Assembly (NCBI RefSeq): GCF_905220365.1 | Contig: NC_061131.1 | Span: 372,001 to 436,000 of the forward strand | Reading direction: 5' to 3' | Origin: Vanessa cardui | Taxonomy: Eukaryota > Arthropoda > Insecta > Lepidoptera > Nymphalidae | Length of the DNA stretch: 64,000 nt | Shown: positions 1 through 13,689 of the stretch, piece after piece | Numbering within the stretch: position 1 is the stretch's first letter | How the letters are laid out: the number at the start of each line of letters is the position of its first letter | Notes under the pieces: model-generated | Databases searched by the model: none | What the model was told of the DNA's origin: nothing | What the model saw: the letters and a program-made list of their open reading frames with translations, nothing else | Made by a program: the position numbers and the translations under genes

Positions 1-1021
1 AAGGTAACATAGAGTGCCCGATATATAAGCGAAACGTCAGGTACAGTTATTTTATCCCCAAACCTTATTCTCATTCAATAAACAATGTCACGTTACATTT
101 TCTTATATTAAATGTAATCATATTTATATTGCTTAGAGAAATCTCATAAGAACATATTTTAGCAAATTTATTGTATTATTTTCTATTGTATTGTACAGTC
201 GACGTCAAAAAGTGGAAGGTTTTTCTGTCTACAGACTTTTAATAATAAAATAGTGCTGGTATGTGACACTCATTTGTTTCGTACTCGTGAAATGTTATAA
301 GCCGACTTACGATGACATACTGATTTGATAATTTTTACTGTAACAAATTATTTAGAAAACTCATATATAAAAAAAGAATATAAGTCGGTGTGACAAATCA
401 AAAAGAAGATACGAAAATAACAAGTTTATGCATAGGATTAATGTTTTGATATTTCCACTAACTCTAATAAAATATTTTAGCTCACCTGGCACGCTAATGA
501 TCTTTGATGGATTCACGAGCTTGGCCAAAAACGAATACCATTATTTTAACAGGTATCCATCGGCATCAAATAAAAATAATAAAAGTACAGTAGGCAAAGC
601 TGCAAAAATTGGAAGCTTTTTTAACATTTTGAGCTAAGGCGAGATTCATTTGTTAACTGTGTATATTTCATCAATTTATCAGATAAAAATATTTGGTATT
701 TTTATAATCCCGTTTGAAGGGTGAGTTGGCCGAAGAGGGATTACAACGTCTCAGATACCAATGTGGTGCAAAAGCAAGAAATGGTAAATATTTCTTAGAC
801 AGGAAGTATCTACGAGTATATACGCAGGACTGTATACTGCCAAGTAAACATTTTAAAATTTCTAAAAAAATTTTACCAACGCAAAACGGGGGAAATTCCT
901 CGGGCACAGACAGCTTTCCTCGAAATGTTTCCTATCACGCACGTGTTCGTGCGGGCTCACCGCAATAGCCGGTTAAGATTCACATGTATGATTTATTAAT
1001 TTAAACTGAAGTAGAGAACTA

Positions 1022-1682
1022 GAGCCGAGATGGCCCAGTTAGATCGCGTGCATCTTAACCGATGATCACGGGTTCAAATCCGCCTGGATTTGAACCCGTC
1101 TTCGAACTTGTCTTTACATGAAGTACTGCTCTTAACTCAAGGCGGATGCTCCCGGGTGTCAGCTCCTTCATTTGACCATATCCAACGTAGAGCATCTGCC
1201 TGATCCTTTGGCATTGCGAGATATTAGTTCACTCTGAATCTTCTATCGAAATTTTTCTCGTGGAATGTTCCGAGAAATTGTTTGGATTAACCCTGGCTGC
1301 TGAATTTCACCTTCAGTCATTTCGTCAAAATTCCAAGTTTCACCCAAACCACCTCGATGTCCGAAAATTGATAATGGCACAACAGAAAATATCGGTAGAA
1401 AATATCTTAAAAATTGTTTTAAGATATTTGCTACCTCGCACAACCACTCTGTGAAACTAGCCTTGGGAATCTTCACCTCTGAAGATTCATGTGCTTAATT
1501 TGTGTTTATGTTTTATCTCGTTCTCGGCGGTGAAGGAAAATATCGTGAGGAAACTTGCATGTAATTTCAACGAAATTGTGCCATTGTGAATCCACCAACC
1601 CCCATTGAAGTAGCGTGGTGGTGTATGCGCCTAACAATCTCCGCAAAGGGAGAGGAGTCCTTTTTATCAGTGGGAAAGTTAC
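1022..1682 (+). mobile_element. SINE family A (tRNA-headed), split by RTE fragment
   Basis: The head gagatggccca...gggttcaaatcc carries A-box and B-box-like motifs. The body resumes at about 1476 (gattcatgtgcttaatttg, ggtgaaggaaaatatcgtgagg) and ends tcagtgggaaagtt. Confidence 0.8.
1090..1475 (+). mobile_element. RTE-type LINE C-terminal fragment interrupting a SINE
   Basis: Shares long blocks with 51490-51836: gaccatatccaacgtagagc, cctttggc, ttcacccaaaccacctcgatgtccg, ctcgcacaaccactctg. The reading FGLTLAAEFH-QSFRQNSKFHPNHLDV fits the end of an RTE-clade polyprotein. It splits SINE family A copy 1022-1682. Confidence 0.65.
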
Positions 1683-4600
1683 AAAATGCTATTATTACTA
1701 TTATGGCACGGTATTATTAGAGATCGAATTGTTATTGAATTTTAAATATGAAAGTCAAAATTGAAAATTGAAAAATATTGCAAATAGTTCATCCTGCAGA
1801 TTCAGAAAATAATAAGCCCATTAGTATCCCTTCGTATTTAAGTCATAAAATTACGTTACATTACTATGAAAGTAATAAAAATGTCAGGAAAAAATGTTAC
1901 TATAGCAAAGAGTTATATTTGTATTTAAAAGCCTAAACATTAACATAACATAAATGCGAGGTCCCATCTAGAGCGTAATATGTTCCGCAAGGCACCTAAT
2001 GTACATAGCTATTTGTACCCGTCGCGCCGCGCCGCTCTATGTAGCAGTAAATAAATTGTGGTATTGTGGCCTCCCGAAATGGACGTGAGATGACTGCGGC
2101 CGGCCTCGTGTGCCGAATCTGCTGAATTTCTGTACACACAACTAATAAGCCATTTAGACAGGTAACCGCAGCGACCGCCGAAAAATATATATTTTTTTTA
2201 AATGTCAAGCTGTTTTTGTATTAAAAAATACGCTTGAATATAATTATCAAATCATCATTATTTTTATTTAAATAAAGAACTTCTTTCCCTAAAAATTAGA
2301 ACACATTTTCTAAAGTTGATTTACATTCCTCATTTTTATATTTTTTACTTATAACAACTTTTTAAACATTTTATATCACTCATTAACTTAAAGCCGTCTT
2401 ACTTTCTCGTAATTTGCCTTCGCTTATGGAAGTATGCATAAAAGTTAAATGACCATTTTTATGTTCATTTAACATTATGTTTTAAATTTCTTGTTTTAAG
2501 TTTTTTTTATTACCATTTTCGAAATATTAAAATGTCTTTATTAACAGTTTTCCTCACCTCACCCTCAAAGATGTCTTCAATTTTGCGTACACCGACAAGT
2601 TATAAGCCGAAAAACTGAAGTATGCATTGCGTTCAACTGGCGTAAATACGAAATAATTTATTTAATATTCAATAAAGTAACGAAATACCAACAAGAAATC
2701 GAGATTACGTTCCTCTTTCTTCTTTTGAATATTTATACCAAACGCTTCAGATAACGCATATTGTTCATCAAAGAAAATTAAAAAGGAAGGTCAACGTAAA
2801 CTAGCTCTGCCGAGTCAAGGATGAAGAATGGCACGGCATCCCGCAGCCTCTCCGGTCCTGTTGCCGACAGCAATCGCAAGAATTTTCGTTGCCAAAATTC
2901 TGACAAAAGCTGATTACGACTCAGGTATTCTTCGAAGATTATATTGTTGTTATATAATTTTAAAAAATACGAAAGTAAAATATAAAAGCCCGTTTAATTT
3001 TAAAACTGTATTAATAATAAAATAACATAACAATAATAAGCTAATGCGTTACATGGTATACAACTAATATATGTGTATTCTCATGTAAGTGACTTATATC
3101 TTTTTTTGAGAATAAATGTCTATACAATTAACTTAGATTTCCCATCCGTGAAAACGTGCCACCTGAAAGGATGGTTCCCACCTATTGCGCTACAAAGTCA
3201 CAGGCATTTCTGTAAAAAAATTGAAAGGAGCATAAAATTCTATAAAGCTGTCTCTCTGTTACGTTCGAATGAGCTGATTTAATAATAGTTATGGATTAAA
3301 TCCAATATCGTCTGTGTCGATATTAACGCTGAATAAGATGTCGCCGGGATAGTGGGAATCTTTGTTCAGCAGAACGATAAAATTTACATAGATCCCGGAG
3401 CCGCTGGCCTTCCCGTAAAACTTATAGATAGAAGGAATTTCTTTTACAAATAGATAAGCTCTATAAAAATATAACGTGAACTCTATTTATATATGATTTT
3501 AATTTTGTTTAGAACGATTTTGTAGTAAGTTGCCGCAATTATTATATATATTTTAATCGACATTTATAAAAATTGATATTGTACTGATCTCAAATTCGTT
3601 TTACCAAAAACCATGAATATTAGCTTATATAGCTATATATTTATGAGAAAGTTTTACTGTATTCGCATAACTTGCCACTAGATATCTCTCCTTGATATAA
3701 AATTGTATAAAGTTCAACTGATAGACCGATATACAGATATAGAGCGCGACGTAGAAAAAATCACTCCTCCTGTACAATATTTTTGTGTGATGTTATTAAG
3801 CTAAGAGCATGAGCGTAGGAGGAATCATACCTGTCGTTAAATATTTTATTCACGTGATTCATCAATGTATATGTATAAATATATAAAAAAAAAGTATATC
3901 CAATACACTTGTCTCTTATCGAAAGGGTGTCTGAAAGAGATTGCTGCATTAGCGAAGAGACCGGCTTGTTTATGACCCATTAATTTTATTGTGTACCTCC
4001 TTAGTAGCGTTCCCGTGGGAATTTTTCTCAGTAACAACCCCCGAGTTCGGATATCAACAGTGCTTGCATAACCATGTCTCGTAAATCCTGCATGTGAATG
4101 TTTCCCAGTCAAGTCGCATTGCCAGCACCACACTTACTATCAGGACGCCTATAACCTACTGGGGGCCCTGGGTATATTAGGTTAATGGCCCTCTATGACT
4201 TTTCCAGAACACTATATGGTTAGAATAGATAAAGAAAGTATTAGGTTATAGATTTTTTTTATTAGCAATCACCTATTTATATATTACTTATTTATTTGAT
4301 CTGAGGGGCCCCAATCGATCGAGCTTACTATAACATTCCCCACACTATTAAAGAACGGTTATTTTAACCGAAAACGGTGGGAAAGAATTTTATTCTACAA
4401 AATTAACTTTTTAGGCAACAACATTATTAAAATATCATTTAATTACTAATTTTCTTAAATAACACAAAAAAGTATAAATAAAATAAAGTTAAATGTTCGA
4501 AACAAAACCCAAACACGGGATAGCTTTTACAGCGCGAATGTATACTGAATAATTTGTTTCATTTCGTCCAGACGGCTTAATAGGTTCTAATTGGCAACTG

Positions 4601-6117
4601 TAATGCCTTAATTGAGGCTACTTACGCTAATAAAACACTTATTCCATAATTAAATAACACTACTTTTAAATTCCTTATGTATGTTTCCTTTTTTCACCAT
4701 TAAAAGTAATTAAGACATTACTAGAAAAATAATGAATAAGGGTACATCTTCAGTAATGGTGTGTTATAAAAATTATTATTATGTACCTTATATTAGAATG
4801 AACTATACAAATACATTCAACTAAAACACAGCGGTGCACGATACCCAACATATTTAGAAATATCCTCGCTGACGTGAAACTAAAATAACCTTTAATAATG
4901 TCAACGCTTTATAAATCTATCTAAATTCGTTAATAATATTTCGAACTATATCACAAAAGTAGCAACCTACATTAATTAGTATTCTAATATTAGAAAATAG
5001 TACCTAGTTATTCAAAAAAATATATATATTTTATCAGTGATGACCACAGTGAAACACTTCAGTAGAACTTTTCTTTTTTTTTTTAATATAATTTTTCATA
5101 TACCTACATATTTAGGTCAGTTTGGACATATTTTCATGCCTAAGGTTTGTCAAGAGTCATTTTATACATAAAATATTTGTATTCTCATACCGACTGTGAC
5201 AGTCAGAGGAAAGTGCTCAGAGTATGAAGATATTCTCTTATAAAACAAATTCAAAAGTTCCTTAACGGTTTTTAAAGTGTAGAGGTCAATTGACCTTTAA
5301 CAGATATACAACACACTATATATAAAGTTGACCAGTATCAGCGTTGTGTAACTCTGCACCACGAGAATTCCCGTTAGTAGCCAAACATTATTCCGTTGAA
5401 GAGTAAATTGAGGAAATTGTAGTTTAGACGGAACGTAGGAAGAAAATAAGAAAAAGAAGCGATGCGCTCCTCAGAGAACAATTTCTCAAACAACATTCAT
5501 TCCTTGGGTTACATCAGTGATTTGCCCCGCGGCGGGGAGCGGTAACTAACAAGACGCCATTCCAGTAACTCGTTTAGACCAAGAAATCTGAATACCTTAT
5601 TCTATCTAACAATTGTTTGTTTATTGTTCGAATAAATTGTTTTATTTCAATACTGTCTGATAAAAAACTTCAATTTCGAACAGGATTTCCAAGAATGTTA
5701 TTGAAAGCTGATATAGTAATATTTTAATATTAACTGACCTTACTGACTGGCCGCTAGGGTCGGTGTTTGTCCTTTCTTGGTCTTTAAGCTTGTTACATTC
5801 GATTTTGATTCAGTAGTTTGGCCGTCAAAGAGTAGCAGCAGAGTAATTTTAACATAGACGTATGTTTTAAATATTTACTCAATAGATTATTGCCTGATTC
5901 TTATATTAAACGAATCGGTTACGGATTGTTTTGGATTACCTATAACGAGCCGTATCGTCCTTTTGTGTAGTAGAAATGTAATTCGTATTACATATTTTCA
6001 ACGATTGACTTCACTGATCTCGACCATCTTCATAATAATCTCTAGTAAGCCAAACGAAACAGTGCTAATGTACTAAGGTAGCGGAAATTGCGTTTACTTT
6101 AGTTTTTTCTTTTCTTT
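1683..6117. other. Intergenic, nothing recognised
   Basis: AT-rich. A GC-richer patch at 1985-2195 and a minus-strand 95-codon frame at 3846-4133 stand out, but neither has a recognisable motif or flanking splice signals. The first 1,021 bases of the window also show nothing identifiable. Confidence 0.5.
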
Positions 6118-6358
6118 GAGCAGAGATAGCCCAGTAGTTAGAACGCGTGCATACCATATACCGATAATTGTTAGTTCAAACCAAGGCAATAACCACTGAA
6201 TATTCATGTGCTTAATTTGTATTTAGAATTCATCTCGTGCTCGGTGGTGAAGGAAAACTTCGTGAGGAAACCTAAGTCTAATGATATGTTACAAACCTTC
6301 TTCTCAAAGAGAGAGGAAGCCTTAGCCCAGCAGTAAGAATTTACAGGTTGTTGTTGTT
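6118..6358 (+). mobile_element. SINE family A, internally deleted
   Basis: Has gatagcccagtagttagaacgcg, cggtggtgaaggaaaacttcg, agcccagcagtaagaatttac and a GTT tail. The middle (gccacatg...ccaacc) is missing. Confidence 0.8.
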
Positions 6359-7135
6359 TTTTTTTAATACCAAACTTTTTTGTAAAGATTTCTCAATATC
6401 GAACTGAAGTTATCTTGCCTTATTAAGAAAATACCAGTAATTCATCGTTATTAAATGTATCTCTGATTAAAGCAATAGTTATAATTAATTGCACGTTTTC
6501 CGAATCAGTTTGATCTTTAGAAAATGTTATTAAACGATTTTGTCCCTCTGATGTCTGGTGACTACTGAAGCAAATTTGGCAACTTTTGTGTTATCAAGTC
6601 GTGTTAACAAAAGGTTTCTAAACAAAAGAAAAGTCAAAACTGATACAATCTTCTGTTCCAAGAATCCATACAAAGTTTTCAACGAGAATTCCCAACCGTT
6701 ACAATAGACACTCACCATTATAAAATATAGCTTACCGCCTTAAAGTATGTACAGGTACTGAATATAACGGTGCCGATTCATTACGTTCAAAAATCTAAAC
6801 TTCACCCTCATAGTAGTAGGTAGGTTCTCATATATCTTTGGCCTGGCTAGGTATATGGCCGCAGAACTAGAGGTCCGAGGTTCAACTCTCAGATCGAGAT
6901 GATAAAAAGTATTGGGTATGTCTATTAAAATGTTTCAAAAACAGCAAGGAATCTTTACAATAATCAAGGTCGTGATGCACTCTTTTCGTGTCGGAGTTGC
7001 CGTTAACATCGGGCTATGAGAGTAGGTAGCTGAGTGTGCAAATGATTTTGCGCACACACTTGTGTACACTACAATTATTGCGTAGTTTTCTGTTCTTAGA
7101 GGATGTTTTAGAGGATAAATCGAACCGAACCTACT

Positions 7136-7373
7136 TGGTAGTAGGGCTTTGTGCAAGCCCGTCTGGGTTTGTAAAAACAGTACTCAGTATTGTTGTGTAC
7201 CGGTTTGAAGGGTGAGTGAGCCAGTGTAACTACAGTCACAAGGGACATAAAATCTTAATTCCAAAGGTTGAGACATTGAGGATGTAAGGAATAGTTAATA
7301 TTTCTTGCAGCGTCATTGCCTATGGGTGATGGTGACCACTTACAATCAGGTGGCCTATGCTCGTCCGACAACC
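7136..7373 (+). repeat. Dispersed repeat family C
   Basis: tagtagggctttgtgcaagcccg, gtttgaagggtgagtgagcc, tggtgaccacttacaatcagg. The same blocks occur at 35462 and 41822. Its class is uncertain (SINE or LINE tail). Confidence 0.75.
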
Positions 7374-7539
7374 TACACCAAAAAAAAAATTCTAGCCGAA
7401 ACCACACAGATTTGAACTACGGAATTTTGTTTACACAAGTCCTTTTTATTTCGCAAAAAAAGTTTTTTTTTTTTTATGAAAGTTGACAAAATATTCTACA
7501 CAGAAATATTTCGAAGTCTGACAAAGCCGTGTATTTTTC

Positions 7540-7855
7540 CGGTATAGAAATATCGCTGTACTACTCTCCCGTCTACAAACAATCCCCCTGCAGAAAATCA
7601 CGTCCGTTGTTTGCAGCAGCCTGACAGAAAAACGTAAGTTTCAGCTGTTTTAATTTATAATTTACTAGCGATCTGCCCCGGCTTCGCACGGGTGCAATGC
7701 TATGACATCACAGTAGAAACTTCTAAATACAAAAACCTTCGTATCGAATCACTCTATTTAAAAAAAAAAAAACATCAGAATCCGTTTCGTAATTTTAAAG
7801 ATCTAAGTGTACATAGGGACAGACAGCGGTAAGTGAATTTGTTTTATATATGTAA
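7540..7855 (+). repeat. Dispersed repeat family E
   Basis: Contains cgtctacaaacaatccccctgc, ccccggcttcgcacgggtgc and aacatcagaatccgtttcgta. It shares two blocks in the same order with 38910-39215. Confidence 0.7.
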
Positions 7856-9830
7856 TGACTAACTGAATCCGCAGCTTTACCTCTATTTCCTCGAGTGGTA
7901 AAACAAAAGAATAGCAAATTAAACAACAACACTTTCGTATTAATAATATTAGCCGTGACATTTAGGTATTTGTAATATTGAAGTCCAAAATATTTTAAAT
8001 GATAATGCCAAATATAATACGGCTTTGGTATTTTCGGCAGAACCCAGACACATTCGATTAGAAATCCTATATGAGATACTTAGCTTAGGATAATTGAAAT
8101 ATCAACGTCTAGATTAGACGTAAGAGGGTCTTGCTATTTATTTAGGCTTAACAAGGGATAATAACTTCAATCACTTAAGTGATTAAACAATTGAGATGAT
8201 TAATACTAGACTTGAAATGTACGATACTGTTAAAATAACATCTAAATAGACTGTAAATTACGACTAAGATGTACGGACTTCAATGCTTCTATTAAAATTT
8301 AAATCATCTGTTTATGAAGTGGAAGCCTTTCGATCGATTTTGTCTAGTCAATTAAGGTCCTACATCGCCGAGTTTTTGTACTACACCGCTTTAAAGTATC
8401 CACTAGTCATTAAATCACTCGCTCGCGTCCGATTTTGTAGATTTTATTTATTTTATCTTTATAGACTATCGCATAATTAGGTACCCCACGAATAGCCTTA
8501 ATTTTGGAATTTTATTTGTAAAAAAATCCGCTTTCTATCACTTGACTATAAATTTAATTTTGACGTACAATTACTATTTTAAGTACCCTTATTAAATTTA
8601 TGTAATATAAGTACTTATATAACTTGTAAGTTATTAGTCTTTTGTACAACTTGCAATATCAGCCACCTTACAAACGAGTCGCCACAAAACGAGCCCCACA
8701 GTCGTCAGATCGAACATAATAATTAGTTTGTCAACTCGAACGTTTTCTTTTTTTGCGGACAGTACGCGTACAGTCGCTATTAGAGCGCGATAATCCTGTT
8801 ATTGGTATGTTGCCAACGTATCCTGGGCACTGCGAGCTGGCTACAGGCCAGAAAATAGGCTACGATTGCGTTCGCCGACAGAGATCAATGGGAAAACGTT
8901 GCTCTAAGCTTGTGTTTCGCTAGATGTTGATACCCATTGATTTTATCAAGCAAAAAGTTGCCAGACTTTTATATTCTCCGCTTATTTTGTTATTTTTATC
9001 GAGTAAAGACTTATATTTTACCTATTTAAGTATCTTTATGCTTCATAACCTAGCTATAGGGTTTTGTGCAAGCCGTTTTGGGTACGACCCAATTTTCAAA
9101 TATTATTAATTTCTACCTTCAAATAGCATTACTTTTTAATGTTTCTAATTTAAAGGATACTCTCAGTTGAGAAGACAGTCCTAGAAATTTTCGGACCATA
9201 TTTGAAACTGGTAATCAAATATATCAATAAAATATTCGTAATATTATTTCCAGTAATATCTCAAGGATGGCTGGTCATGGAAAATACAGCGTGGTAAATG
9301 TAAATACATGAACCCGCAATAAAGCAGCTTGATGGAAAAATGCATTTAAAAACACGTTTTTTTTCGTTTTTTTGTTTAGTTATTATTTACATTAAAACAG
9401 TTAAAACAAAATAATTTAAATATTATAGTTTATATAGTTATAGCTGGACAAAATAAAATGCACTTTGTAAATTTAACGTTGAATTTAATTTAACTTCATT
9501 TCTCTTAACTTTACGGAACTCGGAACTCAATATAAACGTCCACTAAAGAGAAGTACGCAAAGGCAGAAAAAAATAAAACACAAAAAGTGCTGTAATAATC
9601 CACTAGCAATTAAAATCGGCGGATAGTTCGAGCGGCGTATTTCTAAGTGCGCTTATTGGAACACAAGCTTACTAAATAGAAGAGTTGTATGTAGGGAGAC
9701 TGTTTTTCGAGTGAAAAAGTGAATATAAACAAGGACAAAATTAAGTGCAACGTTTCACATGTAATATATAAAACTATTTTTAAACAAATCGTGACAATTT
9801 CATATATCTTCTAAAGAAAAAAAGTAACAG
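7856..9830. other. Intergenic, nothing recognised
   Basis: AT-rich with a moderately GC-richer stretch at 8660-8900. A short gttttgtgcaagccg piece of repeat family C lies near 9060. No exon found. Confidence 0.5.
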
Positions 9831-10112
9831 CCTGTAAATTTCCCACGGCTGGGTTAATGGCCTCCTCCCCCATTGAACATATTCCACCACGTTATTCCAA
9901 TGCGGGTTGGAGGAATGCACATGTGGCGGAATTTCAATGAAATTAGACACATGCAGGTTTTCTCATGATGTTTTCCTTCACCGCCGAGCACGAGATTAAT
10001 TATTATAAACACAAATTAAGCACATATATATAGTGGTGCTTGCCTGGGTTTGAACCCGAAATGATGTTAAGATGCACGTATTCTAACCACTGGGCCATCT
10101 GTGGCTCTCTGG
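9831..10112 (-). mobile_element. SINE family A
   Basis: Reverse copy, from cagcctgtaaatttcccacgg to taaccactgggccatctgtg, nearly full length. Confidence 0.85.
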
Positions 10113-10329
10113 CTCTTCTAAAAATGTTTTTAATTTTAGTAAACTTTACAATAAACTTTTACCGTATCACATGATAAGTTACATTATTTAAATACATTCT
10201 TTAATAATAATGTTATAAAACTATTCAATATAGGTTATAGGTATAGTAAGCCTTGCATACTTTTTATCTGAATAAATACAGATTTTTTAGTTTCGGTGGT
10301 AATTTTTATTATAATATGACAATTGTAAA

Positions 10330-10620
10330 GATTTTTTTTATGAGATAGGTGGCAAACGAGCAGGCGGCTCACCTAATGGAAAGTGACTACCACCGCCCAT
10401 GGACATCTGCAGTACCCGGGGCTTGCAGGTGCGTTGCGTTACGGATTACGCTCTTTTCTAGAGAAAAGAGCGTAATCCGTAACTGCTAAGGTTCTCATGT
10501 CGTATCGGTTCGGAAAAACCTCCGGCGATAGCTGGTTCGACAAAGTGGTTGTGCGAGGCAGAAAATGTCTAAGAAATCGCGCTGTTGTGCATTTTCAGAC
10601 ATCAAGGTGGTGCGGGTTTT
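10330..10620 (+). mobile_element. LINE-derived repeat family D, with inserted palindrome
   Basis: Contains ggtggcaaacgagcaggcgg, gtgactaccaccgcccatgg, and cgtatcggttcggaaaaacc, a block common in Lepidoptera. A 46-base near-perfect palindrome at 10438-10483 interrupts it. Confidence 0.7.
10438..10483. repeat. 46-base palindrome, 21-base arms, TAGA loop
   Basis: gttacggattacgctctttt-c, TAGA, then the exact complement. It lies within repeat family D. Confidence 0.95.
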
Positions 10621-11612
10621 TTATTGATAATTTTACTTATCTATCACAACAAAACTAGCCTAGTGTGAGTCGGACTATAAAATCACCCAAAAAATTCAAG
10701 TTGTTGCATGACAACCGCCTCAAAATTTTATTTTCTTATTTATTGTATTTGTTGACATAGCGGCAACAGATATTTCTACATCATCTGTGAAAATTTCTAC
10801 CGTCTAACTATCATGATTCGTGAGATCATGATGGCCAGACGGACGGACAGCGGAGTTTTATTAATGGGTCTCTAATTAAACAATTCGTATATCACGCAGA
10901 ACAGAACTAAACGTTTTATTTTAAAATGTTAACACCAGGCCATCGCAGCACATTATAAAGTTCACAGATAAAATTACATTTTACATATACCATTTGGGCA
11001 CGGAATATTAAATAATATATAAGCATATTACAAAACAATAATAATTATATTTTTATTTACATAATACTTTATTTATAATGTCTATAGTATTATTGTTCGT
11101 TCGAAATATCTTCCCTAACAGAATAAAGGAAGTAAGAAACAAGTAGATACTAAACAAACTTGAGAAACAAAAGCCGTAATGCCAACTTCTTCAAACAAAA
11201 TTATTCCAAGTCCTTGTAACTATATAAATTAAATTTGTATTATGATATTGTGTTATTTTTTTACAGAATTATACTTCAGTCGAGATAAAATAATGACATA
11301 AAGTAGTTGATAACTGTATATACGTATTGTGTTCATAAAAATAATTGTTATAATTATTGTATTAGAATTCGTAAGAGCTCAGTGGTTAAAGCTTGTGAAT
11401 TTGATCAAGATCACGTGTTATTTCTGAGGCAAGAAATACTTAATTTTGGCTACTCAATTTACGTTTATAATTATGAATGTTGTGGTGGATATTAAAAAAA
11501 TGTGGGGATATTGACATATTGACATAAATCTGGCAGCGAGCTGGACAAAAAGCAAATCTATATCCTTACCTGAAGAACCTATGTCGAGCGGAGTAGTCAA
11601 AGGTATAATGTA

Positions 11613-11850
11613 CCGTTTCAAACTCAAACTCAAACTCAAACTCAAATAACTTTATTCAAAATATAGAAGCATTACACTTTCTTATTGATGGTCAAATGAA
11701 ACAGTATCATCGATTCGGAAAAGAAAACACCCTGAGAAGAACCAGCGAAAGAAACTCAGCAAGTGCTGATGATGCTTCATTACTTGTTAGAGTTAATAGC
11801 AACAAGCTTATTATAACGATGTAAACAATGCAATATTATAAAGATCATTG
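11613..11850 (-). mobile_element. LINE 3' end, minus orientation
   Basis: Starts with a tandem actcaa run followed by ataactttattcaaaatata, the reverse of an attttgaataaagttat...ttgagt terminus. It also holds gagaagaaccagcgaaagaaactcagcaagt. Confidence 0.55.
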
Positions 11851-12004
11851 ACAAAAAATATGCGTACTCTTTGCCTTATTTAATGTAAAACAAAAAGAAA
11901 TAGTGAACTTAATGCTACCGATATTTTAGGAGATATATCTCTAATACTAGTAATTTCAGATATAAGCTAATATTTGATTCTTCAGTGGACCATAAATAAG
12001 GATT

Positions 12005-12140
12005 TATTTATGGTCCCGAACAGGAATACTCGGTGACACTGTAGACGCGGTTATGAAGTTAGACAACTAACGGATCCAAGTATAATTCGATTAGAATATT
12101 CTGGCTATTTTCAATATTTCACGTCTTACGGTATACGAAT
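12005..12140 (+). mobile_element. LINE internal fragment
   Basis: tcccgaacaggaatactcgg...agacaactaac matches 29490-29600 of the broken LINE. It follows a short palindrome, ccataaataaggatttatttatgg with a 4-base centre, at 11990-12013. Confidence 0.65.
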
Positions 12141-12341
12141 GATATATACTTATACTAAATTTTTTTTTGCTATGAAAATGAGCAGTCTGTTTATTCATAA
12201 CCTTTGGACCGATCTGGTATTCTCTGCAGGATGTTTTAAATATATATTTTTAGTATATAAATATTCATTTATTTTCATAATATTTTAGATACTTTGTAGA
12301 ATCTGTGATAATCATTGTATAAATATAATAATATAATTATA

Positions 12342-12570
12342 ATAAATATGAGACAACATCACAAACATTACACTGATACCAATGTAAATAGCTGAAGCAC
12401 TTGTGTTATGGAAATCAGAAGTAACGACGGTACCACAAACACCCAGACCCAAGACAACATAGAAAACTAATGGTAATCTACATCGACTCGGCCGAGAATC
12501 GAACCCGGGAACTAAGAGTGGCGTACCGATGAAAACCGGTGTACATACCACTCGACCATGGAGGTCGTCA
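12342..12570 (-). mobile_element. SINE family B (tRNA-headed)
   Basis: Reverse copy. The head (plus strand of the element) has gtggtcgagtgg-like A box and gggttcgattc B box. The body holds gggtgtttgtggtaccgtcg and ends atgttgtctcatatttatt. Confidence 0.88.
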
Positions 12571-12711
12571 TGTATAAACATAAGAAGAGAAGAAATTTGT
12601 ACTCGTAACAGCTAGTTTCTTTATTTCCAATACGGCTTGCTTATGCATTTGTAAAATACAATACAGTTGATATTTACCTATTTTATTTTACCACTCAGAG
12701 ATTTTTGTTTA

Positions 12712-12910
12712 TGAGATAGGTGGCAAACGAGCAGGAGGCTCACCTGATGGAAAGTGACTACCACCGCCCATGGACAACTGCAACACCAGATTCATCGGAG
12801 CAATCCCCGTGAAAAATTTCGGTAGAAAATGCAGAGTGATCCAACATCTCTACGCAAAGCCAAAGGATCATGGAGATCGGAAAGGGCTTGATCGTCGATA
12901 ACTCGAGCCG
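12712..12910 (+). mobile_element. Repeat family D, second copy
   Basis: Shares the 60-base ggtggcaaacgagcaggagg...cccatggaca block with 10330-10400, then diverges into gtagaaaatgcagagtgatc. Confidence 0.7.
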
Positions 12911-12954
12911 CTTAATCATAAAGCATAAGTAATATCACTATAAACAAATAAATA

Positions 12955-13080
12955 AAAAAGAAAAATCCTCCAAGGATTGCCATTGTTCCCTGTTGAGTGC
13001 TATTTGGTCCCAGTTTAAGCCAGCAATTCTTCTGATATCGTCTTTCCATCGTATTATTGGTCTTCCTCTACTTACTTACT
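12955..13080 (-). pseudogene. RTE/BovB-type LINE C-terminal fragment
   Basis: Minus strand reads SRGRPIIRWKDDIRRIAG, then NWDQIALNREQWQSLEDF, the typical RGRP-RW-DDI...W...A--R--W end of RTE proteins. Confidence 0.75.
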
Positions 13081-13689
13081 TTTTTACGATTAGCAAACAA
13101 TAATATATAAATATTATTGTATTTACTTGACTTTGTACGGAGAAATTTCGTTACAGAGAAGAATAATCAGTTACTGACTTACTGGTCGTATGTTTTAGGT
13201 AGAATTGACATGCCAAACCAACGCGAGTATTACATTCAATATAATTCCATAAAGTGATGAATCAAACGTGCTTGTAAGCTTAATTTTAATGAAATACATA
13301 TTTTTACGAGTTTTTATTTTGATTGATTGAGTGAGACATTAGCAGGCTGTTACTTATTACAAATGAATTCACATTCATTCGATGAAAAAGCGACGCCAAC
13401 AAATTTTGCTGTGGCAGTTTATTTTAATACGTTATAAAGTTTTGGCCAATTTGTTTATATTGTAGGTATAAAATTTATAAGTCACTAGTAACCAAATCTT
13501 TTTTTGCACTTATGATATTGAGGTTTAGCATAGTGGTGTTCTTATATAATGAAATATTAACAGTTTTGTAATTAATTAAGTCTAGCGAACATTCTGCGTC
13601 GTGCCGTGACTTACGTCGTATGTCGTCGTAAATACTAAATATATAAAGCAATTACTAAGGGCTAACAACACAGTACATTTTTAATGGAA

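Noticed and set aside
4140..4320. gggggccc / ggggcccc pair as transposon ends
   Set aside because: The pair is short and no target duplication or further arm similarity was found.
12470..12570. Possible tRNA gene from A- and B-box matches
   Set aside because: The same head recurs eight times with a fixed 150-base body, so it is a SINE. No cloverleaf with a proper acceptor stem was apparent.
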